Origin: Enterococcus sp. HY326
GTDB lineage: Bacteria > Bacillota > Bacilli > Lactobacillales > Enterococcaceae
Assembly: GCF_026157065.1 (NCBI RefSeq)
Contig: NZ_JANLGQ010000003.1
Location: 434,001 to 498,000, forward strand
DNA: 64,000 nucleotides
Reading direction: 5' to 3'
Shown here: positions 59,797 to 64,000 of the stretch, piece after piece
Layout of the letters: each line of letters opens with the position of its first letter
Position numbering within the stretch: the stretch's first letter is position 1
Made by a program: the position numbers and the translations under genes
The notes under the pieces: generated by a model
Seen by the model: the letters and a program-made list of their open reading frames with translations, nothing else
The model's database searches: none
Told to the model about the DNA's origin: nothing

Positions 59797-60333
59797 CTAT
59801 TCTAAAATATAAAGTGTCTCAATTTTTTCTAAGAAAACCTTGGTGTCAGGAATTTCGCGATCTTGATAAGCAATTAGCGAACCTTTGCCGACAATATAAT
59901 ACCAAAACATTTGGAACATGGCATTGCGCTCATCTTCTTCTAAACTGTCATAGTCGTGCTGTTCCTTGGCAATTTGATTGAAGTAGCCACGGATATAGCC
60001 TTCAACCCGCATGCTGCATTCAGCATCTTCAACGAAAAACCGCAGAAATTCTTTTGGATATTTTTTAGCATAGGAGCTAACGGTAGCTGACAATCCTTCT
60101 AAAGAGGTAATGCTATTCTTTTTAAAATAATTTTCAATTTTGGCGATGATAAAATCACAGAGGCTGTCCTTGAACTCTGTCAAGTTCGTAAATTCACGAT
60201 AGATTGGCTGCGTCGAGCACTTGATTTGTTTAGCGACATTCCGTGCATGAAAATTTTTAAAACCTTCTGCAACAACCAGTTGATAAGCACCGTTTAATAA
60301 GTGCTCCCGATAAATCTTTTTGGTTCTGACCAT
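59797..60333 (-). CDS. TetR-family transcriptional regulator
   Basis: The 178-residue protein has an N-terminal TetR HTH (LLNGAYQLVVAEGFKNFHARNVAKQIKCSTQPIYREFTNLTEF, about 11-53) followed by a helical C-terminal domain with no recognised ligand class. ATG 60333 has a strong AAAGGAGG upstream. It is a single gene with its own terminator, between lemA and rnjA; no divergent partner is adjacent, so its target is not evident. The YIVGKGSLIAYQD motif near the end is the most polar part of the ligand domain. Confidence 0.88.
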   Translation of the reverse strand: MVRTKKIYREHLLNGAYQLVVAEGFKNFHARNVAKQIKCSTQPIYREFTNLTEFKDSLCDFIIAKIENYFKKNSITSLEGLSATVSSYAKKYPKEFLRFFVEDAECSMRVEGYIRGYFNQIAKEQHDYDSLEEDERNAMFQMFWYYIVGKGSLIAYQDREIPDTKVFLEKIETLYILE

Positions 60334-60517
60334 ATTAAACCTCCTTTGATACAACAACACCCAAAACGTTCAAAATTTTTCATTACGTAGAGACTTTTAT
60401 CTCTTAAAGTAATTTTATCACATTTATTGGCATTATTTAATCTTTTTTCTTCACTAAATGAAATTTAACAGTTTTTTTATGGGAAATATATATGAGATTT
60501 ATCAATCAAGGTAAAAA

Positions 60518-60551
60518 AAAGAAAAACTGTCATAGATTGTGACAGTTTTTC
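60518..60551 (-). terminator. Terminator of rpoY-rnjA
   Basis: GAAAAACTGTCA pairs with TGACAGTTTTT, and on the minus strand is followed by CTTTTTTTT. It lies just beyond the rnjA stop. Confidence 0.88.
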
Positions 60552-60560
60552 CAAAGTTGT

Positions 60561-62237
60561 TCAATTATCTGGCGTCATGACCATTGAAAGAATCATCGGA
60601 TGACGTTCTGTTTGTTCAAACAAGAAGGGCTGGATTGTTTCAGTCATAACATCTCGTAATTTTTGTTCGGTGCAATCTGTTTCTTTAAGAGCTTCTCTTA
60701 AGGCGTTAAATAATAACCGTTGACCGGTATTAATCATATCGCCTGATTCCCGCATGTAGACAAAGCCGCGGGATAAAATATCCGGACCGGCTAAAATTTC
60801 TTTTTTAGCGATATCGATAGTCGCTACTACTAAGACTAAGCCTTCTTCAGATAAAATGCGGCGGTCCCGTAAGACCACATTGCCGATATCACCGATGCCG
60901 CTGCCGTCAACATAGACGTCGCTGGCATTAAAATGGCCAGCTTGGCGGGCAGAGTCTGCTGTCAGAGCTAACACATCGCCGTTGCCCATGATAAAACAAT
61001 TTTCAGCTGGCACGCCGGTATCTTGGGCCAATTGGGTATGGATTTTTAACATCCGAAATTCCCCGTGAACTGGCATAAAATATTTTGGCTTCATTAAGCG
61101 CAGCATCAATTTTTGTTCCTCTTGGCCACCGTGACCAGAAGTATGAATATTATTAATTTTTCCGTGAATTACGTTAGCGCCAGCCTCTGATAATAAATTA
61201 ATCAGCTGGTTAACACTCGTGGTATTACCAGGAATTGGCGAGCTAGAAAAAATCACCGTATCATCCGGTTGAATTTGAATTTGCCGGTGGGTACCATTGG
61301 CAATTCGACTTAAAGCCGCCATTGGTTCTCCTTGAGAGCCGGTACATAAAATCATTGTTTCATTTGCTGGCATCCGATTGATTTCATGGGATTCCACAAA
61401 AGTACCATCGGGGACATTGATGTAGCCGAGGCGTTGGCCATTTACAATCGCATTTTCCATACTGCGGCCAAAGACGGCAATTTTACGGCCGGTGGCGACA
61501 GCGGCATCGGCTGCTTGTTGTAACCGGAAAATATTGGAGGCGAAGCTGGCAAAAATAATACGGCCATCAATTTTTTCAAAGATTTTTAAAATAGATGCGC
61601 CAATTGTTTTTTCTGATTTTGTAAAGGTCGGAATTTCTGCATTGGTACTATCTGATAGTAAGCAGAGGACGCCTTCTTCACCGATACGGGCCATCTTGTG
61701 AAGATTGGCCGGCTCGCCCACCGGAGTGAAATCAAATTTGAAGTCTCCAGTTGCTACGACATTACCGGATGGAGTTTTAACGACAACACCCAAGGCATCT
61801 GGAATACTGTGGGTGGTTCTAAAGAAACTAATCGACGTTTTACGGAAACGCAAAATGGTGTCTTCATTAATTTCATGCAATTCAGCATCCCGCAATAGGC
61901 CGTGTTCATCTAGTTTATTGGTAATCAAGGCTAGTGCTAAAGGGCCAGCATAAATTGGAATATTAGCCTGCTTTAAGAGATACGGCACACCACCGATATG
62001 ATCTTCGTGGCCGTGGGTGATGACTAAGGCTTTGACTTTTTGAATATTGTTAACGATATAGCTGTAATCGGGAATGACGTAATCAATCCCTAATAGATCG
62101 TCTTCTGGAAATTTAATACCGGCATCAATAATGATGATTTCATCTTGGAATTGTACCCCATACGTGTTCTTCCCAATTTCACCAAGACCACCAATGGCAA
62201 AAACGCCCGTCTCGTTGTTTTTTATGGAAGGTTTCAT
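60561..62237 (-). CDS. rnjA: Ribonuclease J1
   Basis: The 558-residue enzyme is a metallo-beta-lactamase-fold RNase with endonuclease and 5'-3' exonuclease action in mRNA turnover. HGHEDHIGG (75-83) is the zinc motif, [10 protein letters not shown] and [10 protein letters not shown] follow, and [29 protein letters not shown] is the beta-CASP end with further ligands. Length matches RNase J1. The start is ATG 62237, one base after the stop of rpoY; the longer frame would overlap that gene. The rpoY-rnjA order is the same as in Bacillus. Confidence 0.96.
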   Translation of the reverse strand: MKPSIKNNETGVFAIGGLGEIGKNTYGVQFQDEIIIIDAGIKFPEDDLLGIDYVIPDYSYIVNNIQKVKALVITHGHEDHIGGVPYLLKQANIPIYAGPLALALITNKLDEHGLLRDAELHEINEDTILRFRKTSISFFRTTHSIPDALGVVVKTPSGNVVATGDFKFDFTPVGEPANLHKMARIGEEGVLCLLSDSTNAEIPTFTKSEKTIGASILKIFEKIDGRIIFASFASNIFRLQQAADAAVATGRKIAVFGRSMENAIVNGQRLGYINVPDGTFVESHEINRMPANETMILCTGSQGEPMAALSRIANGTHRQIQIQPDDTVIFSSSPIPGNTTSVNQLINLLSEAGANVIHGKINNIHTSGHGGQEEQKLMLRLMKPKYFMPVHGEFRMLKIHTQLAQDTGVPAENCFIMGNGDVLALTADSARQAGHFNASDVYVDGSGIGDIGNVVLRDRRILSEEGLVLVVATIDIAKKEILAGPDILSRGFVYMRESGDMINTGQRLLFNALREALKETDCTEQKLRDVMTETIQPFLFEQTERHPMILSMVMTPDN

Positions 62238-62238
62238 A

Positions 62239-62451
62239 TTAGAAGTCCACCAATTTGAATTCAGTATTTTCTTTTTCATAGTCGAGATGGTTACCCGTTA
62301 ATCCTTGAAGAAATTCAATATTGTATGGGGTGTTTTCTTCAACACGTTGACGAGCTTCGACTTCTGTATCTGCTTCGATGTAAAGCGATTGGGTTTCTTC
62401 TCGTTTTGGGTTTCTTTCTTTGCTTTCTTGATAAAAAACTTTGTAAATCAT
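62239..62451 (-). CDS. rpoY: RNA polymerase epsilon subunit
   Basis: The 70-residue protein is the small RpoY (YkzG, DUF1447) subunit of Firmicute RNA polymerase: [27 protein letters not shown] at the start and [18 protein letters not shown] near the end are diagnostic. It is translated directly upstream of rnjA. ATG 62451 with GGAGAATATT upstream is preferred over a longer frame from 62481. Confidence 0.95.
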   Translation of the reverse strand: MIYKVFYQESKERNPKREETQSLYIEADTEVEARQRVEENTPYNIEFLQGLTGNHLDYEKENTEFKLVDF

Positions 62452-62528
62452 AAAATATTCTCCTTCAGCCAAAATTGGCAAATTTTTTAATTTTCAGTTC
62501 ACAATAAAAAAGCTACATGCAAAACCGT

Positions 62529-62681
62529 TGTGACATAAGTCAAAACAGAATCGAAAGCCGAAAAAAGGCTAAGCTTTATAGCCCTGCAAAAAAAGGGAAG
62601 TAGCAACAGAGAATTTTTGAGATTCTCAAGGCAAAATTTTATTTTTGCAGACAGCCAGCTTGTCAATCGACTTATGGCACA
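62529..62681. repeat. Imperfect palindromic repeat, divergent copy 3
   Basis: TGTGACATAAGTC (62529-62541) and GACTTATGGCACA (62669-62681) form the arms with one mismatch. TGACATAAGTCAAAACAGAATCGAA resembles the start of copy 2 (TGACATTAGTTAAAACAGAA). The interior differs and contains an extra AGAGAATTTTTGAGATTCTC hairpin. A second block resembling the copy 2 interior (GATGAGGGCCAGCT) lies outside at 62703-62716, so this copy looks rearranged. Confidence 0.5.
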
Positions 62682-62948
62682 TCCATTTGAGTTATTTTCA
62701 GTGATGAGGGCCAGCTAATCACTAAAGGAAAGTCTTGGATTACTTTCTTTGATGTAGGAATTTCTTATTCACCGAGTGTGTTAAATAGTTAGGCTAATTC
62801 TATCATAGTTAATGAAAGAAGTATAGAAAGTAAGCCAAAAGAAGATAGCCATTGAAAAATTCGTGTGGTATAGTGGGGATAAACGGACTTTTTTCATTTG
62901 ATCAATAAAATTCTGGATCATTTGGGGAAATTTGAATCAGCGGATGGG
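62682..62948. other. Intergenic DNA before the last ABC gene
   Basis: AT-rich sequence with the remnant of repeat copy 3 at its left end. No ORF with a credible ribosome binding site is seen, and no clear consensus promoter. The promoter for the ABC gene at 63012 should lie in its right-hand part. Confidence 0.5.
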
Positions 62949-62977
62949 CCTGTTTGAGAAAGGGGATGACAAACAGG
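62949..62977 (+). promoter_or_regulatory. Inverted repeat in front of the last ABC gene
   Basis: CCTGTTTG (62949-62956) and CAAACAGG (62970-62977) are perfect inverse copies 13 bases apart, ending 34 bases before ATG 63012. It may be an operator or a leader hairpin. Confidence 0.45.
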
Positions 62978-63011
62978 GCGTCTGGAAGTTGAAAAGGAGA
63001 GTAATAAACGA

Positions 63012-64000
63012 ATGAAATTAATGTGGCAGTATACCATGCACAATAAAAAATTACTCCTAGGAGATTTCATTTGTGTGTTTGGCTTTATTTTAATTGAGTT
63101 GGGTCTGCCAACTATTTTAGCGAGAATGATTGATGTTGGGATGGCCAATAATGATTTTGACTACATCAAACGCCAAGGCCTGTGGATGATTGCCATTGTC
63201 GTGGTTGGGATTGTGATGAATATTTTACTGGGCTATTTTAGCGCCCGCATCACAACGAATATCGTCCAGGAAATTCGCAATGATTTATTTGCTAAAATTC
63301 AAACGTATTCACATTTAGAATATGAACGTCTGGGTGTCTCATCATTGATTACCAGAACAACAAATGATGCGTATCAAATCATGCTCTTTATGCAAAATAT
63401 TTTGCGGACTGGGTTTATGACGCCAATGATGTTTGTCGTTAGTTTATATATGGTCATGCGCAGCAGCGCCTCTTTAGGGATGTACGTGCTGCTTGCTCTA
63501 CCAGTGCTATTGGTTTCAGTATTATTGATTGCTAAATTTTCTGAACCATTGTCCACCAAACAGCAAAAAAATCTTGATAGCATCAATGGTATTTTAAGAG
63601 AAAACTTATCCGGCTTGCGGGTTGTTCGGGCTTTCGTCAATGAAAAATTTGAAGAAGATCGCTTTGAAGTAGTCAATGACCAATATACCCAAAGCTCGAA
63701 AAGCTTATTCCGCTTGATGGCAGTTGCCCAACCGGGATTTTATTTTCTATTTAATATCGTAATGGTCATTATCATTTGGAACGGAGCTGTGCAAATTGAT
63801 TCAGGTGCTATCCAAGTTGGGGACTTGATTGCCTTTATTGAATATATTTTCCATGCTTTGTTTTCATTTATGATGTTTGCCAGCATCTTTATGATGTATC
63901 CGCGGGCGGCAGTTTCCGCTAAACGGATTCAAGAAGCCTTGGATGCCAATCCGGCGATTAAAGATGATGCCGCTGGAGTTACCACCACGGAAAAACATGG
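63012..64000 (+). CDS. ABC exporter half-transporter, N-terminal part (EfrA-like)
   Basis: The gene runs off the right edge; 329 codons are visible and contain the whole six-helix membrane domain. It begins MKLMWQYTMHNKKLLLGDF and shows the exporter motifs SLITRTTNDAYQIMLFMQN and GLRVVRAFVNEKFEEDRF. The domain resembles EfrA/BmrA-like multidrug half-transporters. The ATPase part lies outside the window, so it cannot be said whether its site is degenerate. AAAGGAG precedes ATG 63012, about 11 bases upstream. Confidence 0.88.
   Translation, partial: MKLMWQYTMHNKKLLLGDFICVFGFILIELGLPTILARMIDVGMANNDFDYIKRQGLWMIAIVVVGIVMNILLGYFSARITTNIVQEIRNDLFAKIQTYSHLEYERLGVSSLITRTTNDAYQIMLFMQNILRTGFMTPMMFVVSLYMVMRSSASLGMYVLLALPVLLVSVLLIAKFSEPLSTKQQKNLDSINGILRENLSGLRVVRAFVNEKFEEDRFEVVNDQYTQSSKSLFRLMAVAQPGFYFLFNIVMVIIIWNGAVQIDSGAIQVGDLIAFIEYIFHALFSFMMFASIFMMYPRAAVSAKRIQEALDANPAIKDDAAGVTTTEKH

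Noticed and set aside
1-64000. Prophage, insertion sequence, tRNA or rRNA genes
   Set aside because: No integrase, transposase, phage structural gene, terminal repeats with target duplication, cloverleaf or rRNA-like sequence was seen.

Overview
The window looks like chromosome of a low-GC Firmicute of the order Lactobacillales, most probably an Enterococcus. The gene run fba, murA paralogue, rho, rpmE2 (5.3-10.1 kb), the WxL and DUF916/DUF3324 surface pair, the rpoY-rnjA pair and a folT gene behind a THF riboswitch all fit that genus. I cannot name the species from sequence alone. I see no rRNA, tRNA, CRISPR array, prophage or insertion sequence. Nearly all genes are intact; one acetyltransferase is broken by a nonsense codon and one short gene remnant is visible.

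Layout. 0-5 kb: tail of an unknown gene, a flavin reductase, a ring-cleaving dioxygenase, a HAD phosphatase, a sugar acetyltransferase and an AraC/GyrI regulator. 5-10 kb: core metabolism and expression genes (fba, murA2, rho, rpmE2). 10-15 kb: an MFS exporter, an XRE-membrane protein pair, then an ABC transporter co-transcribed with a LytTR regulator and a DUF3021 membrane protein. 15-22 kb: an NfnAB/GltA-like flavoprotein pair and a GldF/GldG-like ABC operon with a DUF4340 protein. 22-28 kb: an Lrp regulator facing a 2-hydroxyacid dehydrogenase, two small genes, then a MutS2-like ATPase without its Smr nuclease behind an elaborate RNA leader. 28-38 kb: YfhO membrane protein, FAD oxidoreductase, a beta-propeller lactonase, a stand-alone PTS IIA, an AI-2E transporter, an azoreductase, a formate/nitrite channel and the WxL pair. 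38-52 kb: three ABC export systems, two with their own regulators (TetR, GntR), plus folT, an alcohol dehydrogenase and a hydrolase. 52-64 kb: a CmpB-like membrane protein, an Apf/SagA-like wall protein behind WalR-type boxes, ftsK, the broken acetyltransferase, a TPM/LemA pair, a TetR regulator, rnjA-rpoY and the start of a further ABC exporter.

How the parts work together. Six separate ABC systems lie in 64 kb, several with an adjacent regulator whose operator can be read directly: tandem 15-bp palindromes for TetR and a promoter enclosed in a palindrome for GntR. The dioxygenase and the azoreductase share a 14-bp identical operator-like sequence at the same kind of promoter, which suggests a quinone/electrophile stress regulon. 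The most striking region is 25.2-25.5 kb. A good promoter is followed by a six-codon leader ORF whose 3' end lies in one strand of a stem, a possible antiterminator and an intrinsic terminator. A further hairpin covers the Shine-Dalgarno sequence of the MutS2-like gene. This has the layout of ribosome-mediated attenuation. Because MutS2 proteins have been tied to collided ribosomes, it is the best candidate here for an undescribed regulatory system.
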